From positions 124,001 through 188,000 of the forward strand of contig NZ_CP080387.1 of the NCBI RefSeq assembly GCF_030036535.1: DNA of 64,000 nucleotides, read 5' to 3'. The notes below the pieces were generated by a model. That model was not told where the DNA came from and did not search any database. It saw only the letters and a program-made list of their open reading frames with translations. Each line of letters starts with the position of its first letter. Within the stretch, counting starts at the first letter, position 1. Below are positions 24,565 through 32,947 of the stretch, in pieces. The position numbers and the translations under genes were made by a program. This DNA comes from Agrobacterium cucumeris (lineage in GTDB: Bacteria > Pseudomonadota > Alphaproteobacteria > Rhizobiales > Rhizobiaceae).

Positions 24565-25361
24565 ACGGACGGCATTAGGAAATAGAGGAACTGCCCATCT
24601 CTCTCTTCTATTGTGAAGGTGACGCCATACGTCTCGCCATTATCTGCCAGAACTTTTGCGGTACACGTCCGCTTCGCATTCTCATTCGCCGTCTCCTTTA
24701 CTTCGTTGACGGCGAGTGCATTCATCTTGCTAAAGTTCATCGGGAGTCGTGGGAATATTTCTTTCACTTGCGCAGTCGATGTCCGGGAGTCGCAGGCCGG
24801 AATTCCAGCGCCCAAATAGATGTCTGATCCGACCCAGCCGCTGCTGATCGCTATTGTCGCCGCCAATGAGGCGACAGAGGCAATAGTCAATGTGTAGGAT
24901 TTTTTAAGTCGCCTATCCCGCACTAGGTTGTACGCGATTGGCGTCAGTAAAATCCACGGGCCAAGTATTCCCGTCTGTCTTTTTCTTCCGCCAAGCTCAA
25001 TTACACGACCGTCGAGCGTGACGAAAAGCACATAAAGAACAAAGGAAATTATCGCAACGCCGCCGCCCATAGACTTTCCTGTGGTGTCGAGAATGAGCGC
25101 ATCGACGATAGTTACCAGCAAAGGTGTCAGCGCCAGCAAAAATGCCCATTGGTCGCCGATAGCAGATGCAGGGAGCGGGGGCGGCTCGCTCCCGTTTGAA
25201 CTCTTGAACTCTGCAATCGTGTCGAATCTTGCCCATTGATTCCCGAGTTGTTGATTCCAAAGCAACGTGTCGTCTGAAATCTCGCCTCGTTTGTGAAGGT
25301 CAATGATCGTGGCTCCGTCTACCGGGCCGTTTCGTTTGCCGTTCGAATTGTAGTGCCACAC
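24561..25361 (-). CDS. cargo (moron): GYF_2-domain membrane protein in the tail operon
   Basis: Read against the tail operon, between tape measure (ends overlap by four bases) and gpU. I chose GTG 25361 because the GYF_2 domain starts there (VWHYNSNGKRNGPVDG) and an AAGGGG lies six bases upstream; GTG 25412 would add 17 residues. Residues 1-50 are a GYF_2 domain ending LLWNQQLGNQWARF. Four membrane segments follow (about 70-91, 98-117, 130-146, 155-177) and then a C-terminal extracytoplasmic domain of about 90 residues. It plays no structural role that I can see and is probably expressed in the lysogen. Confidence 0.78.
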   Translation of the reverse strand: MWHYNSNGKRNGPVDGATIIDLHKRGEISDDTLLWNQQLGNQWARFDTIAEFKSSNGSEPPPLPASAIGDQWAFLLALTPLLVTIVDALILDTTGKSMGGGVAIISFVLYVLFVTLDGRVIELGGRKRQTGILGPWILLTPIAYNLVRDRRLKKSYTLTIASVASLAATIAISSGWVGSDIYLGAGIPACDSRTSTAQVKEIFPRLPMNFSKMNALAVNEVKETANENAKRTCTAKVLADNGETYGVTFTIEERDGQFLYFLMPSV

Positions 25362-25423
25362 GGAAAACCCCTTCCCCCTGAACTCCCGTTTAACGGGTAC
25401 ACTTATTTTCACGCGGAGTCTTT

Positions 25424-25888
25424 ATGTCTGGTTACACATCAATGATGCTCGGGGATTTCGCCTTCGAGGCGCTAGGCTTTGGCTATCAGGGTGTCAAACG
25501 CAAGGTGAACACGCCTTGGGTGGAAATGCCGGTCGGTCAAACCCTCAACCAGCAGCAATGGACCGGCCCCACTTCCGACGAAGTGACAATCTCAGGCGTT
25601 CTTTTCCCCGAAGAATTCGGCGGACAAACGCAGCTTGACGGCATCATTGCCGCAGCCTTGGCCGGAACCGAAATGATGCTTGTGACTGGAGATGCGGCGC
25701 AGGGTGACATACGCGGTGTTTTTACCGTGCAGAGTGTCGAAGAAGACAAGTCATACATCAATCGGAAGGGCGAGGCGGGACGTAACGCCTATTCCATCAT
25801 GCTTAAACGCTCTAGCTTCGGCACGCTGCCAACTGCGGGCGGGTTGGTGGATCGGGCTGCATCCTTCCTGTCCGAACTTTTCCGGTGA
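25424..25888 (+). CDS. phage tail protein U
   Basis: 154 residues. The start MSGYTSMMLGDFAFEALGFG and NTPWVEMPVGQTLNQQQWTG fit P2 gpU (PF06995), a tail terminator/completion protein. It sits just beyond the cargo gene, whose start is divergent from it, and keeps the U-X-D order. A CGGAGTC ribosome site lies before the ATG. The fact that the tail order is undisturbed apart from the inverted gene shows the cargo was inserted as a unit. Confidence 0.88.
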   Translation: MSGYTSMMLGDFAFEALGFGYQGVKRKVNTPWVEMPVGQTLNQQQWTGPTSDEVTISGVLFPEEFGGQTQLDGIIAAALAGTEMMLVTGDAAQGDIRGVFTVQSVEEDKSYINRKGEAGRNAYSIMLKRSSFGTLPTAGGLVDRAASFLSELFR

Positions 25889-25892
25889 CCAT

Positions 25893-26105
25893 ATGGCAAC
25901 AGTTTACACCACGCGGCAGGGCGAGACCGTTGATCTCGCCTGCCTCGCCTTCTATGGGCGCACAGCCAAAGTTGTCGAAGCCGTCATAGATGCCAATCCG
26001 GGTCTTGCTGCGCTCGGTCCCGTACTCCCGCTCGGCACAAAAATCACCATGCCGGACATTCCTTCTACCAGTACGGCCAAGCCGTTGACCAGCCTTTGGG
26101 ACTGA
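25893..26105 (+). CDS. phage tail protein X
   Basis: 70 residues from ATG 25893. RQGETVDLACLAFYGRTAKV and GLAALGPVLPLGTKITMP are typical of P2 gpX, a LysM-like baseplate/tail completion protein that may touch peptidoglycan. Between gpU and gpD in the standard order. It overlaps neither neighbour; gpD begins two bases after its stop. Confidence 0.88.
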   Translation: MATVYTTRQGETVDLACLAFYGRTAKVVEAVIDANPGLAALGPVLPLGTKITMPDIPSTSTAKPLTSLWD

Positions 26106-26107
26106 CC

Positions 26108-27268
26108 ATGAAACCGCGCGTGGAAGTTAGTATCGACGGCGTGCCGGTGGCAGGCCATTTCTATGAGCGTTTGCTTTCCCTCACCGTCACTGACGAAGAG
26201 GGTATGAAATCCGACACGGTGGACATTGAACTGAATGACGGCCCACCGAACTTTCTGGCGATCCCGCGTAAGGGTGCAATCATCTCGGTCAAGATGGGCT
26301 TCGGTGATGATCTCGTGCCGAAAGGTGTCTTCACCGCAGACAAAGTCAATGTAGATTGCCTGCCTTATAAAATGTCGATTTCCGGCAAGGCTGCGGACCT
26401 TCGCAGCGGAAAGCTGAAAGAGCGGCAGGAAAGGTCATGGGATAAATCGAAGCTCGGCGACATCCTGTCTCAGATCGCCAGCGAAAGCGGGTTAACCCCT
26501 GCCGTTGATGATGACCTTGCGGACTTTGAATATGACTGGCTGGCGCAACAGGACGAAAGCAACATCAATTTCCTGCGGCGGCTGGCGGAGCGGCATAACG
26601 GCCTCTTCGCGGTCAAGCAAAGGCGATTGATTTTCACCCGGCTTGGCTCCGGTCTTTCTGCATCCGGCGCTCCGCTCGGCTCGATCATCCTGACGCCTGA
26701 GAAAATCAAGGTCGGTAGCCTGAAAGTCGAGATTAACGACCGCACGAAATACAGCAAGGTCGTGGCGTACTATCAGGATTCCGATAAGGCGGAGCGCGTG
26801 GAAATCGACGCGGATGCGGATGCGGACGGAGATAGCGTTTATCGTTTGCCGGAACCCTATGCATCGCCCGCCGAAGCCGATAAGGCGGCGCAGGCAAAGG
26901 CTAAGGAATTGCAGCGCGGCGAAGGCTCGGTGTCTGTCACCGTGATCGGCGATGCGGGCATTGATGCAGGCTTGCCTCTGCTGTTTGCCAATGTTCGGCC
27001 CGGCGTTGACGGCGTGCCTTACATCATCAAGACGGCTAAAACGTCCTACACGAAAACCGGCGCTCTTGAAGTGGCGGTTTCGGGCAGGCTCTACGATGGC
27101 AAATCCGCAACCGAAAAATCGGCCGGCACGGAAAGCGGCGGCTCCAACACCACCCCGGACGCCTCGAAAGCAACCGGCAAGGTTGCGCCCAACAGTGCGC
27201 CCGGCACCCCGGCCACGCCTTCCTCATTCCTGACGCCGCGCCGCTTCGGACGGACAGACGAAAACTAG
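26108..27268 (+). CDS. phage late control/baseplate hub protein D
   Basis: 386 residues from ATG 26108. The start MKPRVEVSIDGVPVAGHFYE, then DFEYDWLAQQDESNINFLRR, are diagnostic of P2 gpD (PF05954), the T4 gp27-like hub that holds the spike. The last 45 residues are a low-complexity Ser/Thr/Pro/Ala tail (SGGSNTTPDASKATGKVAPN), not part of the hub fold, which may be a linker or a remnant. It ends the tail module. Confidence 0.9.
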   Translation: MKPRVEVSIDGVPVAGHFYERLLSLTVTDEEGMKSDTVDIELNDGPPNFLAIPRKGAIISVKMGFGDDLVPKGVFTADKVNVDCLPYKMSISGKAADLRSGKLKERQERSWDKSKLGDILSQIASESGLTPAVDDDLADFEYDWLAQQDESNINFLRRLAERHNGLFAVKQRRLIFTRLGSGLSASGAPLGSIILTPEKIKVGSLKVEINDRTKYSKVVAYYQDSDKAERVEIDADADADGDSVYRLPEPYASPAEADKAAQAKAKELQRGEGSVSVTVIGDAGIDAGLPLLFANVRPGVDGVPYIIKTAKTSYTKTGALEVAVSGRLYDGKSATEKSAGTESGGSNTTPDASKATGKVAPNSAPGTPATPSSFLTPRRFGRTDEN

Positions 27269-27312
27269 GGCGCGGCCCTACCACTCTTCCATAAAATCTT
27301 TAGGAGATATCC

Positions 27313-28242
27313 ATGTCCGTTGTGACAACGTCACCGCGTGGGCGTGCCTTTATGGACGCTCACGAAGGAAACCCCCTTACCTGCTATCTTGATCCGGTCC
27401 GCATCCCCACTATCGGGCGGGGCTTCACAATGCGGAGCCGGTCTGTTCGGCGTGAGCTGGAAAAGATTGGCATTACAAAATTGGTGCCGGGTAAAACGAA
27501 ACTCACGTCCAGCCAATCGGAAGCCATCTTCGCGGCGGTGCTTCGGGATGAATTCGAGCCTGCTGTGGTCGCCAAGTCGCCGGATGCGCGCAAGCAGCAC
27601 GAAATGGATGCGGCGGTGTCCGCGATATTCAATCTCGGCACTGGCGCCATGGATTGGCAGTGGGCGAAATTTTGGCGCGCCGGAAAGCAAAAGCAGGCGG
27701 CGGACTATCTCGCCACCCACTACAATACGGCTGGGGGCAAGAAGCTGCCCGGCCTCGTTCGCAGGCGCAAGGAAGAAGCCCTTTTGTTCGAAAAGGGAAT
27801 CTACACTGGCGTCGGTGAAGGCGTGCCGCGCTCCGCCCAAGAGACTGCACCGAAGCAGCCCGATCCGGTGGTTAAGGAAGCACAGGCTATCCTCTCGTCG
27901 AAAGGCTTTAATCCCGGCGCTATCGACGGCTGGATGGGGGAAAAGACTGCTGCCGCAGTCAAGGCATATCAGTCTGCGCACCCGCACCTTGTTGCCGATG
28001 GCATCATTGGTCCCGCCACCTTGTCGCAGTTGCGTCGTGACGCGGTGGCTACGAAAGAAGCGGTGCAGGGCGGCGCAGGCTCGCTCTTTGGTTCCGGCTT
28101 TGCTGCATGGTCGCTCGGTTTGCCCTGGGGGTGGATCGCGTTGCTTACTGCGGCGGTCGTCCTTGGCGTCATCGCCTACCGCAAGCGCGATGTCATCTCT
28201 CGGCGGGTCAATAGTTTGCTGGGTCGCGAGGTCGCGGTTTGA
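27313..28242 (+). CDS. GH24 endolysin with peptidoglycan-binding domain and C-terminal membrane segment
   Basis: 309 residues. The N-terminal lysozyme has the T4-type pattern with the catalytic Glu in AHEGNPLTCYLDPV followed by TIGRGFT. Residues about 185-240 form a peptidoglycan-binding domain (VKEAQAILSSKGFNPGAIDG, then TAAAVKAYQSAHP). The end is a membrane helix (WIALLTAAVVLGVIAYRKR). There is no N-terminal signal peptide. The C-terminal helix is unusual and could tether the enzyme. It starts the lysis cassette. Confidence 0.87.
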   Translation: MSVVTTSPRGRAFMDAHEGNPLTCYLDPVRIPTIGRGFTMRSRSVRRELEKIGITKLVPGKTKLTSSQSEAIFAAVLRDEFEPAVVAKSPDARKQHEMDAAVSAIFNLGTGAMDWQWAKFWRAGKQKQAADYLATHYNTAGGKKLPGLVRRRKEEALLFEKGIYTGVGEGVPRSAQETAPKQPDPVVKEAQAILSSKGFNPGAIDGWMGEKTAAAVKAYQSAHPHLVADGIIGPATLSQLRRDAVATKEAVQGGAGSLFGSGFAAWSLGLPWGWIALLTAAVVLGVIAYRKRDVISRRVNSLLGREVAV

Positions 28243-28481
28243 TGACGAAAATCGGACTTTTCCTTTTGCTCGGGCTGGCGGCGGTGTCTCTCATCGGCGC
28301 GGGCATCCTCTTCATCGACCGGAATGCGACCTATCGCGCGGTCATCAAAACTGAAAGGCAGAATAATGCGGCAGGGGATCGGGCGGACAGCGCTCGTCAT
28401 CGTTTTGACGATTGCGCTGGCGGGGTGTGGGATTTCGGGGCCGGGCGATGTATCGGGCCTGCGCCGGGTGGTCGGAATTGA
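28242..28481 (+). CDS. candidate inner-membrane spanin (Rz-like), 79 aa
   Basis: The ATG overlaps the endolysin stop (TTGATG). One N-terminal membrane helix (KIGLFLLLGLAAVSLIGAGI) is followed by a short charged periplasmic part with two Cys (FDDCAGGVWDFGAGRC). Small rhizobial phage Rz-like proteins have this TM plus RxRxxxxC...GGVWD layout. The lipoprotein gene starts inside it in another frame, the classic embedded spanin order. Function is inferred from architecture and place. Confidence 0.6.
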   Translation: MTKIGLFLLLGLAAVSLIGAGILFIDRNATYRAVIKTERQNNAAGDRADSARHRFDDCAGGVWDFGAGRCIGPAPGGRN

Positions 28482-28605
28482 CTTGATCGGCGCGCGGGGC
28501 GCAACGCAGGAAGATCAACGGAAAATTGACCGGACGGTTGCGGGCCTTTGTGGTGGCGACGTTTGGAACCGGGACGAATGCGCCCGTCATGGAAAAGGTC
28601 GCTGA
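28366..28605 (+). CDS. candidate outer-membrane spanin lipoprotein (Rz1-like), 79 aa
   Basis: ATG 28366 (AAAGG upstream) lies inside the Rz-like gene in a +1 frame. The start MRQGIGRTALVIVLTIALAG ends in a lipobox with Cys (LALAGC), followed by a short soluble domain of about 60 residues. It lacks the proline-rich stretch of lambda Rz1, so the o-spanin call rests on the lipobox and the overlap. Confidence 0.55.
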   Translation: MRQGIGRTALVIVLTIALAGCGISGPGDVSGLRRVVGIDLIGARGATQEDQRKIDRTVAGLCGGDVWNRDECARHGKGR

Positions 28606-28606
28606 C

Positions 28607-28930
28607 ATGCCGGAAAAGTACACCTCTTTCATCGAACTGATGAATGCGTGGGTTGGTGGTGCATTCACCACTATCATCGCCTCCCTGCTTGGCCGCTTCA
28701 TGTGGCACGGTAATGAGGCGAGGAAAGGTCGCCGCAAATTCTTCGGCGTCGAACTGTTTTGGGAACTGCCGGTCGCGCTCGGCATGGCGGTCATCGGCGA
28801 AAGCGCCGCCGCCTACGCCGATCTTGGTCAACCTGCATCAACCGGGTTGATTGCGCTTTTGGCCTATCTCGGGCCGCGTGGTGTCGAAGCGCTCTTCCAT
28901 AAATGGTTTGACCGCCGCATGGCCGGTTGA
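28607..28930 (+). CDS. holin-like protein, LydA/superfamily III type
   Basis: 107 residues from ATG 28607 (an AAAAGG eight bases upstream; in-frame ATG 28589 is the alternative). Hydrophobic segments at residues about 13-31 (NAWVGGAFTTIIASLLGRFM) and 48-70 and another at 78-92, with basic loops, match LydA-like holins. It would permeabilise the membrane to release the endolysin. It follows the spanin-like pair in the lysis cassette; it ends the core phage late operon. Confidence 0.65.
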   Translation: MPEKYTSFIELMNAWVGGAFTTIIASLLGRFMWHGNEARKGRRKFFGVELFWELPVALGMAVIGESAAAYADLGQPASTGLIALLAYLGPRGVEALFHKWFDRRMAG

Positions 28931-29203
28931 CCAATCGTGCAGATCTTATCGAAACCGCCTTGGTTAGCCTGAATGTCGCTTCAGTTCCGCCCGCTAAGCA
29001 ACTCCAAAGAACTGAATGTCGGCCAACACTAATTGCATAAAACGTAGATCACGGTTCTCATGATTGCAATCAGTTGTTGCGATTTTGCCGCTAGTTTGCA
29101 AAACGTTGTCCGCAGCCAGGAATTGACCTCCGCCGAGAGTTGACCTTGAATATTAGTGCGCCCAGAAGATGCAATTAAAATTGTGTGTCACTCAAAAGGA
29201 ACT

Positions 29204-31309
29204 ATGATCGTGCGCGATCTCGTAGTAATGCCAAAAAAAATCCTGTTGATAAAATTGGACCATATCGGAGATTTTGTTCTAGGCTTATCTGCCTTCAAGA
29301 AAGTGCGCGATACCTATCCTGCAGCAGAGATTACCATGCTGTGTGGTCCTTGGAATGTCGCAATCGCTAAGGCAACTGGACTATTCGACGTCGTGCACGG
29401 TTTTCGTTTTTTTCCGGAACAATCCGGGAAATGGGCAGAGCGAGGTGATTTTGACAATTTCTCTTTTAAGAGACTTGGTCTCAAGGGTTTTGACGTCGCC
29501 ATAGACCTCCGGGATGCGCCTGATACTAGATTTATACTAGACTTAGTTGGTGCTAGTTATAGGGCTGGATTCGCAGCGGACGGCGTGTCACATCACATGG
29601 ACCTTGCACTTCCTTCCGGCGCATACAGTTTCGGGCGAGGCGAGAGGGTGCACCACTCGACACTACAAGAGCTTCTAATATCTGCTGTGATAGCCAAGCA
29701 GACTGAGATGCATAACTTGTATTCGATCCTTGAAAGAGTTGCTTCTAAGGAAGTCCCAGCTCCGTTGTTGAGGATGGGGCGTGGCCCTATCGTCGGCATT
29801 AACTGCGGATCAGGGGACGTCGCGAAAAATTGGCCCATCAGAAACTTTTTAAGTTTTGCTGAGCGACTCATTCTTGAGTATGACGCAACAATAGTAGTTT
29901 TTGGCTCTCCATCACAGCTATCGGAAGGCGAGACTATTGAAAAGCGATTGCGTAGTGATCGCGTAATAAATTTGGTCGGCAACCTCTCAATTGGACAATA
30001 TATATCAACTGTCCGGGATCTAGATTTGTTTGTAGGAAATGACACTGGAACAACACACATTGCAGCATGCTTAGATGTCCCCACCTTGTGTTTATTTTCG
30101 GGAGCGACCTTTATTGAGTCACATGGTGCGCGGGGTAATAATTGTATCGTTGTTCCTGCGATGATATTTGGAAACGCATCTACGATTTCAATGATGGACG
30201 TATGGACATCGGTAAAAAAAATGCTTGACCACCGATTCTGCGTGATCAAAGAAGACATTAAATTAAACAATGAGGCGTCAATAAACTTTATAATAATTGA
30301 CAACAAGCCGTACAAGCAGGATTTTCGAAAGTATATTGCTAGAAGCGCTCTAAAGGATGGAGCAAATATATTACATATTCAATGCAGCGAAAATTTCGTG
30401 CTCACATTGAACGAAAATATTATCGACGAAGTTCAGGGCTATTTGTTGGGTCCCGATGTCGCGCGTAGGGTCGTGCGACTTCTCGGAGATAAACCAACAA
30501 TAGTGTTCGTCGGTTTGGGGACGCCTATGGAGGTCAAGAGATTCGTTCGACCGCTAAAGCAGCTACTTTCGCGAAACGTCGTGTACTATGACGTTTTTGA
30601 CTACTTCCGTTACGGCTCTAGAGGTCGCGACTTAATTATGCGCGCTAAGCTTGATTACTTGTGGCGACGAGTTTGTGATAGAAAGTTGTTGCTGGACTGC
30701 GGAATTAAATTTCTTTATCCGCGGAAGTCGCGATGGCTTACAAACGCTTCGCATCTTGATAGGTTGGATAAGGGAGAACCCGCTGATATCAGTCAACCAA
30801 TAGTATACATCGGCTCAATTGATGAACGCGTAGATTTTCATCTCTTGAAGCGAATGGCTTTGAACGGGATCAAGATCGATATTTTCGGTAGAGTGCACCA
30901 AGAGAACGAGAAAATCTCGCAGCTACTGAAGGAACTTATCGAGTCGTCATCCTATATTAGTTATCACGGAGAATATGACAACGATGAACTTCCTGCCATA
31001 CTTAGGAATTACCACGTTGGACTGCTGCCATATGTCTCTAATACGATGACAAAGCATATTAATCCTGACAAGGCGTACCATTATCTGAATGCGGGCCTCG
31101 AAGTCATCGCTACCCAAATACCCCAGACGAAACGAATGCAGAAGTTTGTTCACTTGATCAAGGATGATTTGACAAAGGAACGGCTTTGCCTGCTTATCGA
31201 CGGTCAACAAAAAGCGCATTTGTGGTCTCAAAAAGCCAACGGCTGGGAAGCCCGTTGGCGGGAGTTGAAGCAGATGTTCCAGCACGACCTGAATAAGAAA
31301 TATCGTTGA
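29204..31309 (+). CDS. two-domain glycosyltransferase: GT9 heptosyltransferase-like plus GT1/GT4-like
   Basis: 701 residues from ATG 29204 (CAAAAGGAACT ribosome site; a GTG at 29156 would extend it). The first half is GT9/ADP-heptose transferase-like: KKILLIKLDHIGDFVLGLSA, then VGINCGSGDVAKNWPIRNFL, then DLFVGNDTGTTHIAACLDVP. The second half resembles GT1/GT4 donors (ADISQPIVYIGSIDERVDFH, then NPDKAYHYLNAGLEVIATQI). The coding is AT-rich and codon use differs from the phage genes. I infer phage cargo that alters LPS or capsule, giving serotype conversion or phage exclusion. Confidence 0.75.
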   Translation: MIVRDLVVMPKKILLIKLDHIGDFVLGLSAFKKVRDTYPAAEITMLCGPWNVAIAKATGLFDVVHGFRFFPEQSGKWAERGDFDNFSFKRLGLKGFDVAIDLRDAPDTRFILDLVGASYRAGFAADGVSHHMDLALPSGAYSFGRGERVHHSTLQELLISAVIAKQTEMHNLYSILERVASKEVPAPLLRMGRGPIVGINCGSGDVAKNWPIRNFLSFAERLILEYDATIVVFGSPSQLSEGETIEKRLRSDRVINLVGNLSIGQYISTVRDLDLFVGNDTGTTHIAACLDVPTLCLFSGATFIESHGARGNNCIVVPAMIFGNASTISMMDVWTSVKKMLDHRFCVIKEDIKLNNEASINFIIIDNKPYKQDFRKYIARSALKDGANILHIQCSENFVLTLNENIIDEVQGYLLGPDVARRVVRLLGDKPTIVFVGLGTPMEVKRFVRPLKQLLSRNVVYYDVFDYFRYGSRGRDLIMRAKLDYLWRRVCDRKLLLDCGIKFLYPRKSRWLTNASHLDRLDKGEPADISQPIVYIGSIDERVDFHLLKRMALNGIKIDIFGRVHQENEKISQLLKELIESSSYISYHGEYDNDELPAILRNYHVGLLPYVSNTMTKHINPDKAYHYLNAGLEVIATQIPQTKRMQKFVHLIKDDLTKERLCLLIDGQQKAHLWSQKANGWEARWRELKQMFQHDLNKKYR

Positions 31310-31322
31310 TAGAAGGTATAGC

Positions 31323-31901
31323 ATGAAACTGCACTTAGGTTCTGGGTTAAATATCCTCACAGGCTGGACCAACACCGATGTAGAGATTGGTGATGACGCT
31401 GTGATGTTTTTGGACTTTACCAAAAAATTCCCTTTCGAAGATGAGTCTTTTGACGCCGTTTTCTCGGAGCACGCGATCGAGCATGTCCAGAAGTCAGAAG
31501 GTCACTTCATGCTGTCTGAAGCCTTTCGCGTTTTGAAGCCAGGGGGGAGCTGTAGGATCGTAACGCCGTGCCTAGAGAATATGGCTAAGCTAATTTTCTA
31601 TCCGGATGGGCCTGTAGCAACGCGTTATGTTGAGTGGTTTAAGAAATTTGTAGATGACGATTCGTCTACGATTTATGATGCGTTTAATAAGATGTTTTAC
31701 GGGCATGGGCATCGCCACATATACTCAAAACATGAGCTATTTAACGTACTGTCGACAGTTGGTTTCGTGAATCTAGAATACTTTGATACAGGGGTTTACG
31801 GGAACAGCGTCTTCTCTGGTGTAGATAGCCACGGAAAATGGATCGGCGACGATATAGCTCGGATAGAGAGCGTGGCTATCGAGTGTCGCAAACCGGAATA
31901 G
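31323..31901 (+). CDS. SAM-dependent methyltransferase, small
   Basis: 192 residues, 13 bases after the glycosyltransferase. MKLHLGSGLNILTGWTNTDV is a short motif I (LGSG), with SFDAVFSEHAIEHVQK as the class I motif II/post-II and LSEAFRVLKPGGSCRIVTP as motif III. It resembles methyltransferases of polysaccharide clusters. AT-rich like the gene before it. Together they form a cargo pair at the end of the prophage, probably modifying a surface sugar. Confidence 0.82.
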   Translation: MKLHLGSGLNILTGWTNTDVEIGDDAVMFLDFTKKFPFEDESFDAVFSEHAIEHVQKSEGHFMLSEAFRVLKPGGSCRIVTPCLENMAKLIFYPDGPVATRYVEWFKKFVDDDSSTIYDAFNKMFYGHGHRHIYSKHELFNVLSTVGFVNLEYFDTGVYGNSVFSGVDSHGKWIGDDIARIESVAIECRKPE

Positions 31902-31946
31902 TTCCATGAAGGTGACTCGCTTGTAAATAGTCCAAGGGCTAAACTC

Positions 31947-32159
31947 TCACCGGACGGGGGTGGAGCCCATCCGCATGTATATCCCCGGCCCATGGCTGCG
32001 ATGGCGATGGATAGCTGATTTTGCAGATGGTAGATTTCGTTCCACGGCGGCAAAAGCGTCGCCGTCATGGCATTGGATAACATAGGCCGCGATATCGTCT
32101 GGTTGTTTGATTGCGTTGGGGCGCACGTTTCCAAACTCCTGTTTCAGAGCGGTAACCAT
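31947..32159 (-). CDS. short hypothetical protein, 70 aa
   Basis: Reads MVTALKQEFGNVRPNAIKQP, then AAYVIQCHDGDAFAAVERNL, with GC-rich third positions like a rhizobial gene, so it may be real although not recognised. No good ribosome site is seen (GACTGG before ATG). Function unknown. Confidence 0.38.
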   Translation of the reverse strand: MVTALKQEFGNVRPNAIKQPDDIAAYVIQCHDGDAFAAVERNLPSAKSAIHRHRSHGPGIYMRMGSTPVR

Positions 32160-32246
32160 CCAGTCTTGTCATTCCAAAATCATTGAGTTCGTGCTAGTGC
32201 ACTGCTCAGGCAGGCAGGCGTCCGGTTGGCGCGCTGACACAAATCC

Positions 32247-32283
32247 CCGGTGGAAACAAAGAAACAATTTCCGGGTGGAAACA
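32247..32283 (+). repeat. two direct copies of CCGG(G)TGGAAACA
   Basis: CCGGTGGAAACA at 32247-32258 and CCGGGTGGAAACA at 32271-32283, starts 24 bases apart, with AGAAACAA between. They lie in an intergenic stretch between two minus-strand small genes; protein binding is possible but unproven. Confidence 0.5.
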
Positions 32284-32317
32284 TGAGATGGTTCGACTCC
32301 ATCCTGCCGCCGGTCAA

Positions 32318-32557
32318 TCAGTCTGGCATTAAGTCGGCGATCTGCCCGTGCGAGACCAGCAAGCGTGGATTTGCCATGCTGCCGCTTTCCTCGTCCACGG
32401 TGACCGAGTATGCCGCAACGCCTATGTGCCGGGGTGCCATGGCGCTCGCCATTTTTTCGGCGGATGCTGCGCTGGTGGCGGGCCTCATATCGCCCGGCAC
32501 GATGCCGCCGCGCCCCTTTTTGAACTGCACTACAATGATCTTTTCCGCGTCAGACAT
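32318..32557 (-). CDS. hypothetical protein, 79 aa
   Basis: I chose the ATG at 32557 (MSDAEKIIVVQFKKGRGGIV, with AAGAGAC upstream) rather than the frame's earlier start at 32611. The protein ends RLLVSHGQIADLMPD and has an even, soluble composition with GC-rich codons. It lies between phage cargo and the tRNA fragment, read against them. No family recognised; it may belong to the prophage edge. Confidence 0.5.
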   Translation of the reverse strand: MSDAEKIIVVQFKKGRGGIVPGDMRPATSAASAEKMASAMAPRHIGVAAYSVTVDEESGSMANPRLLVSHGQIADLMPD

Positions 32558-32732
32558 GTCTCTTGCTCTCTCGTTTGTTCTATAAATGTTCTCATTTACG
32601 AAGAGAGTCAATATGGAGTAGCTCCCCCATGTTGTCGGGCCGGTAAAGTTTTACAGCCGTATTGAAAACATTGAGAGAATTTCGACGCGAAGATACGAGT
32701 TTTACCCATAACATATTGAAATGATAGAGATA

Positions 32733-32784
32733 GATCGAGCTTCCCAAGCTGAATACGAGGGTTCGATTCCCTTCACCCGCTCCA
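32733..32784 (+). other. 3' part of a tRNA-Gly(CCC) gene: attachment site
   Basis: The anticodon stem-loop AGC-TTCCCAA-GCT (32738-32750), the T-arm GAGGG-TTCGATT-CCCTT and the acceptor end CACCCGCTCCA are all present. The 5' acceptor strand (expected GCGGGTG) is not found upstream and the D-arm is only vaguely similar. It is therefore the tRNA half left by integration of an element, not a working tRNA. A related 25-base end lies at 52581-52605. Confidence 0.75.
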
Positions 32785-32947
32785 GCCACCTTTCCAACAA
32801 GATCAACGACGTCCACCAAGCGCTGATTTTTCAGCGTTTTTGCCTCGCGCGCGCGTAAGGTCGTGCAACAGTATGCAGTGACATCCAGCAATTTTGTCGG
32901 TAAAAATCACGGTACTCGTCATCGTGGTAGGAAGCCGATACCGTAAA

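Noticed and set aside
32250..32585. Plus-strand frame of 111 codons
   Set aside because: It lies opposite the better minus-strand gene at 32318-32557, which has normal rhizobial codon use and a sensible start.
32700..32790. Intact tRNA-Gly gene
   Set aside because: The 5' acceptor strand and a good D-arm are absent; only the anticodon arm, T-arm and 3' acceptor end are present.
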